This document shows, piece by piece, positions 35,284 to 46,094 of a stretch of 64,000 bases of DNA. Made by a program: the position numbers and the translations under genes. Source of the stretch: Acidovorax sp. MR-S7 (GTDB lineage Bacteria; Pseudomonadota; Gammaproteobacteria; Burkholderiales; Burkholderiaceae_C); the NCBI RefSeq assembly GCF_000400995.2, contig NZ_DF238897.1, positions 278,435 to 342,434 on the forward strand, given 5' to 3'. The notes under the pieces were generated by a model. The model was not told the DNA's origin. It saw nothing but the letters and a program-made list of their open reading frames with translations, and searched no databases. Positions within the stretch are counted from its first letter, which is position 1. Each line of letters starts with the position of its first letter.

Positions 35284-36672
35284 ATGGCCTTCTCCGAATC
35301 CGCGCTGCGCATGGCTGCGGCGGTCCTCCTCATCGTGCTGTATGCGGCGCTGTGCGGGGGCATCTGGCTGCGCCAGCGCCGCCAGCAGGCCCGTGCGCGG
35401 CAGGAGGCCGCCGTGCTCGCTTCCGCGCGCGACGGGGTGCAGCCGCTGTTGATCGCCTTCGCCAGCCAGACGGGCCAGGCCGAGGAGCTGGCGCGCGAAA
35501 CGGCGCGGCTGCTGCACACCGCGGGCGAGCCCGTGCACCTGTGCGCGCTCAATGCGGTGGACGCTGCCTTGCTGGCCCGCACGCAGCGTGCGCTGTTCGT
35601 CGCCAGCACCTACGGCGAAGGCGACGCGCCCGACAACGCCGCGCTGTTCCAGTCGCGCTGCATGGGCGAGGGCGCCGTGGGCGCATTGGATCACCTGCAT
35701 TTCGGCCTGCTGGCCTTGGGCGACCGGCAGTACGCGCAGTTCTGCGGCTTCGGGCGCGCGCTCGATGCCTGGCTCCAGGCGCGCGGCGCCGTGCCGTGGT
35801 TCGAGCGCATCGACATGGACAACGCCGCGCCCGCCGCTCTGGCCGCATGGCAGCACCACCTAGCGCAGGTCTCCAGCCTGAGCGAGGTGCCCGCGCTGGA
35901 TGCCTGGCAGGCCGGCGCCTTCGAGCCGTGGACGCTGGCCGAGCGCCGGCACCTGAACCCTGGCAGCGCGGGCGCGCCGGTGTTCCACCTCGCGCTGCAG
36001 CCGCCGCGCGGCGATGCGGCGTGGGAATCCGGCGACCTGGCGCAGGTGCGCGTGCCGGCGGCACCCGAACACCCGCGCGAGTACTCCATCGCCTCCATCG
36101 CCGCCGACGGCCGTGTGCACCTGCTGGTGCGCCAGGCGCTGCGCGAGGACGGCACGCCGGGCGTGGCCTCCGGCTGGCTCACGCAGGAGGCGCCGCTGGG
36201 CGGCGCGGTGGAGGTGCGGCTGCGCGCGCACCGCAACTTCCGGCTGGAGGACAACGCCGCGCGGCCGCTGGTGCTGATCGGCAACGGCACGGGCCTCGCC
36301 GGCCTGCGCGGCCACCTGCGCGCACGCGCCGCCGCGGGCGCGGGGCCCAACTGGCTGCTGTTCGGCGAGCGCAACGCGGCGCACGACACGCTGTACGGCG
36401 ACGAACTGCAGGCCTGGCTGACCAGCGGCGTGCTGCAGCGGCTGGACCTTGCGTTCTCGCGCGACCAGGCCGTGTGCGTGTACGTGCAGGACCGCCTGGC
36501 GCAGGCCGCGGACACGCTGCGCGAGTGGGTGCAGGGCGGGGCGGCTATCTACGTCTGCGGCAGCCTGCAGGGCATGGCGCAAGGCGTGGACGACACCCTG
36601 CGCGCGGTGCTGGGGGCCGAACAAATGGAGCAGCTCGTGCGCAGCGGGCGCTACCGGCGCGACGTGTACTAG
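35284..36672 (+). CDS. Membrane-anchored flavodoxin/FNR reductase (sulfite-reductase flavoprotein-like)
   Basis: A 462-residue diflavin reductase that starts 3 bases after the apbE stop. One N-terminal transmembrane helix (about residues 10-27) is followed by a flavodoxin domain (LLIAFASQTGQAEELARETA, STYGEGDAPDNA, LGDRQYAQFCGFG). The FNR part follows, with FAD-binding REYSIASI, GVASGWL and NADPH-binding LVLIGNGTGLAGLRGH. Its C-terminus, YRRDVY, is of the sulfite-reductase alpha / CPR type. The CPR connecting domain is very short. It should pass electrons from cytosolic NADPH to the PepSY-TM protein; that direction is inferred from context. Confidence 0.9.
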   Translation: MAFSESALRMAAAVLLIVLYAALCGGIWLRQRRQQARARQEAAVLASARDGVQPLLIAFASQTGQAEELARETARLLHTAGEPVHLCALNAVDAALLARTQRALFVASTYGEGDAPDNAALFQSRCMGEGAVGALDHLHFGLLALGDRQYAQFCGFGRALDAWLQARGAVPWFERIDMDNAAPAALAAWQHHLAQVSSLSEVPALDAWQAGAFEPWTLAERRHLNPGSAGAPVFHLALQPPRGDAAWESGDLAQVRVPAAPEHPREYSIASIAADGRVHLLVRQALREDGTPGVASGWLTQEAPLGGAVEVRLRAHRNFRLEDNAARPLVLIGNGTGLAGLRGHLRARAAAGAGPNWLLFGERNAAHDTLYGDELQAWLTSGVLQRLDLAFSRDQAVCVYVQDRLAQAADTLREWVQGGAAIYVCGSLQGMAQGVDDTLRAVLGAEQMEQLVRSGRYRRDVY

Positions 36673-36944
36673 GGCGTGCCATCCATCAAATCCCCCACGC
36701 GCTGGCGCCGCAATGGGGATGGATACGCGAAGCGCGGCGCGGCCAATAGCCGCAGCTATTGGCAAGCCGTGCGACAAAGCAGACGCCCCATTGCGGGGCC
36801 AGCCCGCAGGGAGGGGCATGCGGGCGGCGCATTGCTTCGTTGCGGCTCGCTTGTGTAGCAGAGCTACAGGGCACTCGCCGCTGCCATAGCACTGCACCGC
36901 CCGCATGCCCCTCGCGTGGGGGATTTGATGGATGACACGCCCTA
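36671..36944. repeat. Nested inverted-repeat element B (274 bp)
   Basis: The 448-base gap before the TonB receptor holds a structured element that begins inside the reductase stop codon. Outer arms of 31 bp with one mismatch lie at 36671-36701 and 36914-36944 (AGGGCGTGCCATCC ... GGATGACACGCCCT). Inside are an 8-bp hairpin (CCAATAGC / GCTATTGG) and a second pair with a perfect 14-bp core (GAGGGGCATGCGGG at 36811 / CCCGCATGCCCCTC at 36901). It shares with element A the ends CTAGRGCGTG ... CACGCYCT, the overall size, and an inner CCCATTGCGGGG-type motif. Otherwise the sequences differ. Confidence 0.82.
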
Positions 36945-36992
36945 ATGCACGGCCTGGGTGTGGGCTGGCAGCCACACTTTGTGTGCATTTGT

Positions 36993-37024
36993 TGAAATTG
37001 ATAATAGAAACAATTCTTGTTATC
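36993..37024. promoter_or_regulatory. Probable Fur box / promoter of the second TonB receptor
   Basis: TTGATAATAGAAACAATTCTTG carries GATAAT, and GTTATC follows 13 bases later as an inverted half. The AT-rich stretch ends 96 bases before the receptor start and lies beyond nested element B. Confidence 0.55.
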
Positions 37025-37120
37025 TATACAATTTTGCCCTGCATCTTCCGTCTCGCATAACAAAACATTTCAGCGCGCATTGCACGGGATCCCCGTTTCT
37101 TTGTTCCTGGAGTGTTTTCC

Positions 37121-39280
37121 ATGCCAGCTCGCACACCGCGCGGCGTCTGTCCGCAGCGCCTCCTTCCCTTGTCCGTCGCCGTTTCCGCCCTGTGCGCCAT
37201 GGGTGCGGCATCCGCGCAAAGCGCCGCTGAGCCGGTGGCCGAGCTGCGCGAGGTGGTGGTCTCCGCCTCGGGCTTCGAACAGGACATCAAGGAGGCGCCG
37301 GCCTCCATCACCGTCATCACGCGCAAGGAGCTGGAGCAAAAGCGCTTCAGCAGCCTGGCGCAGGCGCTGGAGGACGTGGAGGGCGTGGACATCGGTGCCG
37401 CCACGGACAAGACCGGCGGGCTGAACATCGGCATCCGCGGCATGCCCAGCGACTACACGCTGGTGCTCATCGACGGGCGCCGCCAGAACTCGGCCGGCAA
37501 TGTTACGCCCAACGACTTCGGCGGCACGCAGACGAGCTTCCTGCCGCCGCTGTCGGCCATCGAGCGCATCGAGGTCATCCGCGGCCCCATGTCCACGCTG
37601 TACGGCTCCGACGCCATGGGCGGCGTGATCAACATCATCACGCGCAAGGTGGGCAAGACCTGGGCCGGCTCGGTCGGCGCCGACTACACGCTGCAGGAGG
37701 AATCGGCCTTCGGCGATACCCGCTCGGCCCGCTTCTACCTGAGCGGCCCCATCAAGGAAGACCTCGTGGGCCTGGCCCTGCGCGGCAGCGCCTTCCGCCG
37801 CAACGCGGCCGACGTGACCTACGTCGGCGCCAACGGCCAGCTGGTCATCCCCTCGATGGGCGCCAATCCCGTCAAGTCCGACGTGGACACCCTCGGCGCG
37901 CGCCTGTCCATCACGCCTAACCGCTACCACGACATCGTGCTCGACGTGGACACCGGCCGCCAGACCTACGACAACTCGCGCGGCCAGATGGGCACGCTGG
38001 GCACCGGCGGCTACGCGCCCGAGCAGAAGTACAACCGCGACCAGTGGAGCATCGCCCACACCGGCCGCTACGGCTTCGGCACCTGGGACACGAGCTACAT
38101 GGTCAACAGCACCGAGACCATCGGCCGCACCATTCCCCCCGGCACGCCGGGCGCCGTGGCCGGCGGCCCGCGCACGCTGGAGGTCAAGAGCAAGGTGTTC
38201 GACACCAAGCTGGTCACTCCCTGGAGCAACCACCTCACCACCCTGGGCGGCCAGTGGTGGGAGGCCGAGATGGAAGACGGCGTGGCGCCCGGCAAGTTCG
38301 AGTTCACGCAGAAGGCCCTGTTCGTCGAGGACGAGTGGAGCCTGGTGGATACCTTCAAGCTCACCCTGGGCGCGCGCTACGACCGCCACAGCATCTTCGG
38401 CGGCAAGACCAGCCCGCGCATCTACGGCGTGTGGAACGCCGCACCGCAGTGGACGGTGAAGGGCGGCGTGAGCAACGGCTACAAGACCCCGCGCGTCGAG
38501 CAGCTCGCGCCCGGCATCAACGGCTTCGGCGGGCAGGGCACCATCCCGCTCATCGGCACGCCCACCCTCAAGCCCGAGACCAGCCGCAGCACCGAGCTGG
38601 GCGTGTACTTCGACGATGCCCGGGGGTTCTCCGCCAGCGCGATGCTGTTCAACAACCAGTTCAAGGACAAGATCACCAGCGGCCCCGGCCTGCCCAACTG
38701 CGGCTGGCCCGGCGCGCCCAATCGCCCCGGCTGCGTGGACTTCGGCAACTGGCCCAGGGTGGACATGTTCGGCCAGAGCATCAACGTGGACGAGGCCGTC
38801 ACCCGCGGCCTGGAGCTGGGCGCGCGCTACGCCATCAACAAGCAGTGGGCCACCAGCGGCAACTACACCTACACCAAGAGCGAGCAAAAGAGCGGCCCCA
38901 ACGCCGGCAAGCCGCTGACCGACACGCCCAAGCACGCGCTCAACGCCCGCATCGACTGGACCCCCTCGGCCCAGTGGAACACCTGGCTGCGCGCCGAATA
39001 CCGCAGCGAGCGCTGGCGCGACCCCGGCACCGCGGCCACCTCGATTGCCGCCGCGCAGATCCTGGGCGACTACAAGGCCTACACCCAGTTCCACGTGGGC
39101 GGCAGCTACCGCGTCACGCCCCGGTTCACCATCAGCGCCGCCGTCTACAACCTGTTCAACAAGGACTTCGTGGACTACGTGCCCTACTACCAGAGCGGCA
39201 ACACCGTCACCTACGGCAACCGCTACCGCAACCCGCAGGACGGCCGGCGCTTGTGGATCTCGGCCAACTACGAGTTCTGA
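37121..39280 (+). CDS. TonB-dependent siderophore receptor (FepA-like)
   Basis: A 719-residue outer-membrane receptor. Signal peptide (VSALCAMGAASAQ), TonB-box-like 'LREVVVSASGFEQDIKEAPA', plug domain (LEQKRFSSLAQALEDVEGVD, GLNIGIRGMPSDYTLVLIDG, 'IERIEVIRGPMSTLYGSDAM', GGVINIITRKVGKTW), then a beta barrel ending in Phe (WISANYEF). The family resembles FepA/PfeA receptors for catecholates. The ATG at 37121 is preferred over a GTG three codons upstream. It follows the flavin-reductase set on the same strand. With its own Fur-like site it may be transcribed both with that operon and alone. Confidence 0.93.
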   Translation: MPARTPRGVCPQRLLPLSVAVSALCAMGAASAQSAAEPVAELREVVVSASGFEQDIKEAPASITVITRKELEQKRFSSLAQALEDVEGVDIGAATDKTGGLNIGIRGMPSDYTLVLIDGRRQNSAGNVTPNDFGGTQTSFLPPLSAIERIEVIRGPMSTLYGSDAMGGVINIITRKVGKTWAGSVGADYTLQEESAFGDTRSARFYLSGPIKEDLVGLALRGSAFRRNAADVTYVGANGQLVIPSMGANPVKSDVDTLGARLSITPNRYHDIVLDVDTGRQTYDNSRGQMGTLGTGGYAPEQKYNRDQWSIAHTGRYGFGTWDTSYMVNSTETIGRTIPPGTPGAVAGGPRTLEVKSKVFDTKLVTPWSNHLTTLGGQWWEAEMEDGVAPGKFEFTQKALFVEDEWSLVDTFKLTLGARYDRHSIFGGKTSPRIYGVWNAAPQWTVKGGVSNGYKTPRVEQLAPGINGFGGQGTIPLIGTPTLKPETSRSTELGVYFDDARGFSASAMLFNNQFKDKITSGPGLPNCGWPGAPNRPGCVDFGNWPRVDMFGQSINVDEAVTRGLELGARYAINKQWATSGNYTYTKSEQKSGPNAGKPLTDTPKHALNARIDWTPSAQWNTWLRAEYRSERWRDPGTAATSIAAAQILGDYKAYTQFHVGGSYRVTPRFTISAAVYNLFNKDFVDYVPYYQSGNTVTYGNRYRNPQDGRRLWISANYEF

Positions 39281-39281
39281 T

Positions 39282-39338
39282 TGCTCTGCTTATAGGAGCT
39301 TCCAGCGCTTGGCTGGTAAGCGCTGGAGGCCGATTGGA
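39282..39338. repeat. Comamonad hairpin repeat, copy 11 (reverse)
   Basis: AGGAGCTTCCAGCGCTTGG, loop, AAGCGCTGGAGGCCGATT, between the convergent receptor and panE. Confidence 0.85.
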
Positions 39339-39340
39339 CC

Positions 39341-40288
39341 TCACGCTTTGGCCGAGGCGGCAGCCTCGGCCATGCGCACCAGTACCCGCATCGCGCGGTT
39401 GACCGGCGTGGGCACGCCCAGTGCGGCGCCGCGCCGGGCCACGTAGCCGTTGAGGTGCTCGATCTCCGTGGGCCGGCCGCGCGCCAGGTCCTGCGCGGTG
39501 GACGAGCGCTGGCCTGGCATGGTGGCCACGATGCCGCGCACGGCGGCGTGGATGTCGCCGGGGATCTGCACCCCGTCGGCCCGCGCCACGGCCAGGCACT
39601 CGGCCACCAGGTCGCCGATCACGGCGTCGGCCCCGTCCTGCGCGGCCAGCCAGCCGTAGGGCTGCTGGGTGAGGGCCGAGAGCGCGTTGTAGGCGCAGTT
39701 GATGACCAGCTTGGCCCAGAGCGCGCCGCGCACGTTGTCGGAGATCTGCGTGGGGATGCCCGCCGCGCCGAAGGCCTGGGCCACGCGCTCGCTGCCCGGG
39801 GCCGGGGCCGGGGCGATCACCAGTTCGCCGCGCCCGTGGTGGCGCACGTGGCCCGGCCCTTCCATGGCCGTGGCTACGTAGACCACGGCCGCCGCCACCG
39901 GGTGGGCGGGGCCGAGCACGGCGCGGGCGCGCTCGTCGTTGTCCACGCCGTTCTGTAGTGTGAGCGCCAGCGCGCCGGGAGCGAGGTGCGGCAGGATCTG
40001 GCGCGCGGCGCCTTCCGTGTCGGTGGACTTCACGCACAGCAGCACCACGTCCGCACCGGCCACGGCGCTGGCTTCGGTGCTGGCGGCCAGGGGCACGTGC
40101 ACGTCTTCGGTAGCGGTCTGCAGCCGCAGGCCGCGGGCCTGGATGGCCTGCACGTGCGCGGGCCGGCCGATGAGCGTGACGGCGTGCCCGGCGCGCGCCA
40201 GCAGCGCGCCGAAGTAGCAGCCCACGGCGCCGGCGCCCATGACGGCGATGCGCAGGGGAGGGGAAGGGGAGGTGGTGTGCGAAGTCAT
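39341..40288 (-). CDS. panE: 2-dehydropantoate 2-reductase-type oxidoreductase
   Basis: A 315-residue NADPH enzyme of the PanE/ApbA family, which reduces ketopantoate to pantoate for pantothenate and CoA. The Rossmann motif is 'IAVMGAGAVGCYFGALLARA', followed by VKSTDTEGAARQI, LTLQNGVDN and the catalytic Lys in VRGALWAKLVINCAYNAL. The C-terminal helical domain includes PTEIEHLNGYVARRGAALGV. The ATG at 40288 overlaps the end of the AraC gene by 4 bases, so a regulator and this enzyme form one unit. Housekeeping panE is rarely paired with AraC regulators, so this may be a paralogue acting on another 2-oxo acid; the gene symbol is a family label. Confidence 0.85.
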   Translation of the reverse strand: MTSHTTSPSPPLRIAVMGAGAVGCYFGALLARAGHAVTLIGRPAHVQAIQARGLRLQTATEDVHVPLAASTEASAVAGADVVLLCVKSTDTEGAARQILPHLAPGALALTLQNGVDNDERARAVLGPAHPVAAAVVYVATAMEGPGHVRHHGRGELVIAPAPAPGSERVAQAFGAAGIPTQISDNVRGALWAKLVINCAYNALSALTQQPYGWLAAQDGADAVIGDLVAECLAVARADGVQIPGDIHAAVRGIVATMPGQRSSTAQDLARGRPTEIEHLNGYVARRGAALGVPTPVNRAMRVLVRMAEAAASAKA

Positions 40289-41328
40289 GGCGGTATGGAC
40301 AGGTTGCAAAGCTTGTTATACGTGCCGCCGCGCGTCTGCTGCGGCGTTTCGCCGAACGCCTGGCGGTAGGCGCGCGAGAATTCCCCCAGGTGGGTGAAGC
40401 CGAAGCGCAGGGCCGTCTCGCCCACCGGCGCACCAGCGCCGGGCTGCGACAGGGCCTGGCGCACGGCCTGCAGGCGCTGCATGCGCAGCCACTGCAGGGG
40501 CGACTGCCCGCACTCGTCCTGGAACAGCGCCTGCAGCCGCCGCACCGACAGGCCGCAGTGGCTGGCCACCATGGCCACCGGCACGGCGTCTCCCAGGTGC
40601 TCCAGCATGTACGCCTGCGCGCGCCGGATGGCCTGAGGCGCCCTGGCGTGGCCCGGCAGCGGCGCGGGCCACAGGCGCGCGGCCTGCTCGTGCGGCTGGT
40701 GCAGCAGCAAGGTGGTGGCCAGCAGCACCTCGGTCTGGGCGAGCAGGGCGGCCTGGGCGGCGCTCCGTCCTCGGCCCAGCCCCGCGCAGCGCGCCACCCA
40801 TTGCAGCAGGGGCGCCAGCGCCTGCCAGCCGGGCGTGTGCGGGGCGATCACCGGCTCGAAGCAGAGCGCGGGCGCCTCGTCCTCGGCCGTCAGGCGGCGA
40901 CAGGCGTCGTCGATGGCGCGCCGCTCCAGGCGCAGCAGGACCTGCTCGTAGTCGCGGCTGGCCGTGAAGTGGAAGCGCCGCCCGGGGCTGACGATGACGG
41001 CGCCTTGCGGCGAGACGTCGATGCCGCGCCCGCCGAACTGGAACACCGCGTGCCCCAAGGTGGGCAGCACCAGCAGGTAGTAGCCGTCCAGCGTGCCGCA
41101 GGTGGGGTCCACGGCCACGTCCGCGCCGTAGCCGTGCCGCAGCCGCAGCAGCGACAGGGGACCGCAGGGCAGCAGCTCCAGCCGGCAGTGGGCGATGCGC
41201 CCGCGCAGCACCTGCAGGCGGTAGGGGTTGAGCGCCTGGCCGATGCGGTGGCGCGCCTCGTCGAGGTCGGCGGTGTGCACGAGGGGGTGCTGCGCGAACG
41301 GGACGCTGGCGAACGGGGCGGCGATCAT
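40285..41328 (-). CDS. AraC-family transcriptional regulator
   Basis: A 347-residue regulator. The N-terminal half matches the AraC-binding-like type found in AraC/XylS proteins (LELLPCGPLSLLRLRHGYGA, YYLLVLPTLGHAVFQFGGRG, SPGRRFHFTASRDYEQVLLR). The C-terminal double helix-turn-helix is clear (HLGDAVPVAMVASHCGLSV, RRLQALFQDECGQSPLQWLR, ALRFGFTHLGEFSRAYRQAF, GETPQQT). Its stop overlaps the start of the oxidoreductase gene, so the two are co-expressed. No conventional operator is obvious in the 210-base upstream gap, which contains a hairpin repeat. Confidence 0.92.
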   Translation of the reverse strand: MIAAPFASVPFAQHPLVHTADLDEARHRIGQALNPYRLQVLRGRIAHCRLELLPCGPLSLLRLRHGYGADVAVDPTCGTLDGYYLLVLPTLGHAVFQFGGRGIDVSPQGAVIVSPGRRFHFTASRDYEQVLLRLERRAIDDACRRLTAEDEAPALCFEPVIAPHTPGWQALAPLLQWVARCAGLGRGRSAAQAALLAQTEVLLATTLLLHQPHEQAARLWPAPLPGHARAPQAIRRAQAYMLEHLGDAVPVAMVASHCGLSVRRLQALFQDECGQSPLQWLRMQRLQAVRQALSQPGAGAPVGETALRFGFTHLGEFSRAYRQAFGETPQQTRGGTYNKLCNLSIPP

Positions 41329-41477
41329 GGACCGGCCATTCTAGGGCGCGCTTTTTCGCGTGCGGCGGCGCTTTTCCGATAGCGCGCGGCGCAAAGCCGA
41401 TAGACCGCGCGAGGGGCGCTGGAAAGAATCGACCGGTGCGCGCGGCACCCTTGCGCAGCGCCCGCCATGACTCCTGA

Positions 41478-41525
41478 TTCGATAGCTGCTCGCGCTTTTC
41501 TGGCAAGCGCTACAGGCTGTTTTTA
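41478..41525. repeat. Comamonad hairpin repeat, copy 12 (reverse)
   Basis: GATAGCTGCTCGCGCTTTT, loop, AAGCGCTACAGGCTGTTTTT, upstream of the third IPTL-CTERM gene. Confidence 0.85.
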
Positions 41526-41538
41526 ACCAAAACCACGA

Positions 41539-43197
41539 ATGCACCATACCCGTTTCCTGATCGGCCTGCTGCTGGCCGCAGGCGCCGCCAGCGCCCAGTC
41601 CGCCATCTGCCGCGCCGCGCCCGCGGGCGATGCCGCCGCCAACGGCAGCGACTGGAGCCGCGCCACCACGCTGACCGCCGCGTTGGCCAACCCCGCCTGC
41701 ACCGAAATCTGGCTGCAACAGGGCCTGTACCGCGCGCCCGACTACGACGGCTTCGCCATCAACCGCCCGCTGCATCTGTACGGCGGCTTTCGCGGCCACG
41801 AAACGCTGCGCACCCAGCGCGGGGTGGACAGCCAGTCGACCGTGCTCTCGGGCGACGTGGCAGGCGACGACGCCGCCGACGCCCACGGCATCGTGCGCAG
41901 CGTGGCGGACATCGTGAACGACCCCCTGCTCAAGAACGCCGCCCACGTCGTCGCCATCGGCGGCACGGGCTGGCCTGGCAACGGCGTCTACACCCCGGCC
42001 GATACCGTGATCGACGGGCTGACCATCACCGCCGGCTACGCCAACTTCAGCTCGGGCTTCGAGCGCGAGGGCGGCGGCCTGCTGTGCAACGCCGTCGGCG
42101 CGGGAACGGAGTGAAGCCCGCGCATCGCCAACGTGAGCTTCATCGGCAACTACGCGGGCAGCCGGGGCGGCGCGCTGGCGGTGGCGGCCAATGGCGGCGG
42201 CATCGGCAGTCCCGAGATCACGCACAGCCTGTTCACCGCCAACCAGACGGGCGGTGCTGGCAGCGCCCTTGCGTTCAGGGCCGACCAGGACATGGGCGTC
42301 AGCGGCCAGTTCCACCCGCGCATCGCCCACAGCACCTTCGACGGCAACACGGCCCCGGGGGGCGGAGCCGTGTTCGCCGAGGCGATCCCGAGCCAGGCGA
42401 ACGGCTCGGTCGAGGTGGCCTACAGCACGCTGGTGGGCAACACCTCGAACCCAGCCTTCGGCAGCATCTTCCACGGCACTGTGACGGCCACGTTCAGCCA
42501 CTCCATCCTGTGGGGCGATGGCGTCACCGACCGGCTGATCTGGGCCGGGGGCGGCCCCCTTGGCCCGCTGGCAGGCAACGTGGTGCAGGGCGGCTGCACG
42601 ATGGTTTCGGGGGCTTGCGATGCCGCCACCATCGAAACCGCCGACCCGCAGCCCGGCCCCCTGCAGGACAACCGCGGCCCCACCTGGACGCGCGTGCCCA
42701 CGGGCGCCAGCGCCCTGCGCAAGTTCACCTGCGGCCCCGGCCTGACCGACCAGCGCGGCGCTGCGCGCCCCACGGGCGGCGACGCCTGCGACACCGGCGC
42801 CGTGCAGACGATGGACGCCGCGCCCGCCGTGCCCCCGCGCGTCAGCACCACCGGCAACGAGGTGGGGCAGATCACCGTGGGCTGGGACGCACCGCCCGGC
42901 GCGGTGGACTACGAAGTGGTGGACGTGACCGGCGGCGCCCCCGTGCCCGTGTGCCGCACGGCTGGCCGCGAATGCGTGCTGCCCGGCCTGGGCGCGGGCG
43001 AGACCCGCCACCTGGAAGTGCGGGTGTTCAACGAGCACGGCGCCTCGGCCCCGGTCGCCGTGAGCGGCACCAGCGCTTCGGCTAGCGGCCCCGCCCAGCC
43101 CGCGGCCGTGCCCACCTTGTCGCCCTGGGCGCTGGCCTTGCTGGTCTTGGGTGTTTTTGCTCTCCAGCGCTTTTCCAATAAGCGCAAGCAGCTATGA
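41539..43197 (+). pseudogene. IPTL-CTERM beta-helix surface protein interrupted by one in-frame TGA
   Basis: A 552-codon frame. The signal peptide (LIGLLLAAGAASAQ), a choice-of-anchor-Q/beta-helix region (NGSDWSRATTLTAALANPAC, EIWLQQGLYRAPDYDGFAIN, ADTVIDGLTITAGYANFSSG) and a fibronectin-like domain (GNEVGQITVGWDAPPGAVDY) are followed by the sorting signal VPTLSPWALALLVLGVFALQ. The only lesion is a TGA at 42112-42114 in the context GTE-stop-SPRIANVSFIGN. The paralogue at 20907 has QCSPRLNQV there, so a TGC (Cys) codon probably became TGA. The frame is otherwise perfectly kept on both sides. The C-terminal RFSNKRKQL is encoded by a hairpin repeat. Confidence 0.85.
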
Positions 43198-43198
43198 G
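43151..43198. repeat. Comamonad hairpin repeat, copy 13 (forward), coding
   Basis: GTTTTTGCTCTCCAGCGCTT, loop, AAGCGCAAGCAGCTATGA. It supplies the basic C-terminal tail and stop codon of the preceding sorting-signal protein. Confidence 0.85.
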
Positions 43199-43201
43199 GA
43201 A

Positions 43202-43330
43202 ATGAGCAAACCCCTCGCCCTGCGCACCCTGGCTCCGCTGGCGGCCTGCCTGCCGCTGCTCACCGCCCGCCCCTTCGCCGGGGCCGAGCAGGCTGCCGTG
43301 ATCCGCTCCAGCACTTGCGCTATTGAATAG
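43202..43330 (+). CDS. Short signal-peptide-like frame, probable remnant of a secreted protein
   Basis: A 42-residue frame starting 4 bases after the previous gene: MSKPLALRTLAPLAACLPLL, TARPFAGAEQAAVIRSSTC, AIE. The first 30 residues look like a cleavable signal peptide. The frame then runs into the next hairpin repeat, which provides the stop. It could be the start of a lost surface-protein gene or chance; there is no family match I recognise. Confidence 0.35.
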   Translation: MSKPLALRTLAPLAACLPLLTARPFAGAEQAAVIRSSTCAIE

Positions 43331-43379
43331 ATAGCTGCTTGCGCTTGTCCAGAAAGCGCTAGAGCCTGTTTTGGCTTGA
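43321..43379. repeat. Comamonad hairpin repeat, copy 14 (reverse)
   Basis: ATAGCTGCTTGCGCTTGTC, loop, AAGCGCTAGAGCCTGTTTT, next to the rpoD terminator. Confidence 0.85.
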
Positions 43380-43382
43380 AAT

Positions 43383-43417
43383 AAAAAAAGCCCCGGCCAT
43401 GAAGCCGGGGCTTTTTT
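43383..43417. terminator. Bidirectional terminator at the end of rpoD
   Basis: A 9-bp stem AGCCCCGGC / GCCGGGGCT with a 6-base loop is flanked by an A-run on the left and a T-run on the right, so it can stop transcription from either side. The rpoD stop is 17 bases away. Confidence 0.92.
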
Positions 43418-43433
43418 CTGGCGGCTGCCGGAT

Positions 43434-45836
<2,403 letters not shown>

Positions 45837-46073
45837 GGACAACCTCAGGGTCAAAAACGGACACACAAAGAAAACACAAGCGCCACGGTTCCCGGCGCGG
45901 GCAGGCACGGCGCAGGCGGGCGGGCCTGCACGGTCGAGGGGTAACCCTCAGGGGCAAGATGTCTGGGCGAACATTTGGTGTGCAGTCCTTGCGGGGAGGA
46001 GGGCGGTGGTGCGCGTTTGTCACGGTTGCCCGGGGCCGGAGGTGCTGCTGTCGCTCTTGCCGACAAACCTTAA

Positions 46074-46079
46074 ATTATA
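46074..46079 (-). promoter_or_regulatory. Probable -10 box of an rpoD promoter inside the dnaG-rpoD gap
   Basis: A perfect TATAAT on the minus strand lies just past the dnaG stop, with CTCTTG 16 bases upstream as a weak -35. The 258-base gap to rpoD leaves room for a long leader. This would allow rpoD transcription apart from dnaG. Confidence 0.45.
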
Positions 46080-46094
46080 CCGATCCAGGAAAAG

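Noticed and set aside
36671-36944. Element B as a classical insertion sequence
   Set aside because: No transposase frame and only about 270 bp; at most a MITE-like relic, so it is listed as a repeat.
42112-42114. Genuine selenocysteine codon
   Set aside because: No convincing SECIS hairpin follows, and the protein is a structural surface protein; a simple TGC-to-TGA change is more likely.
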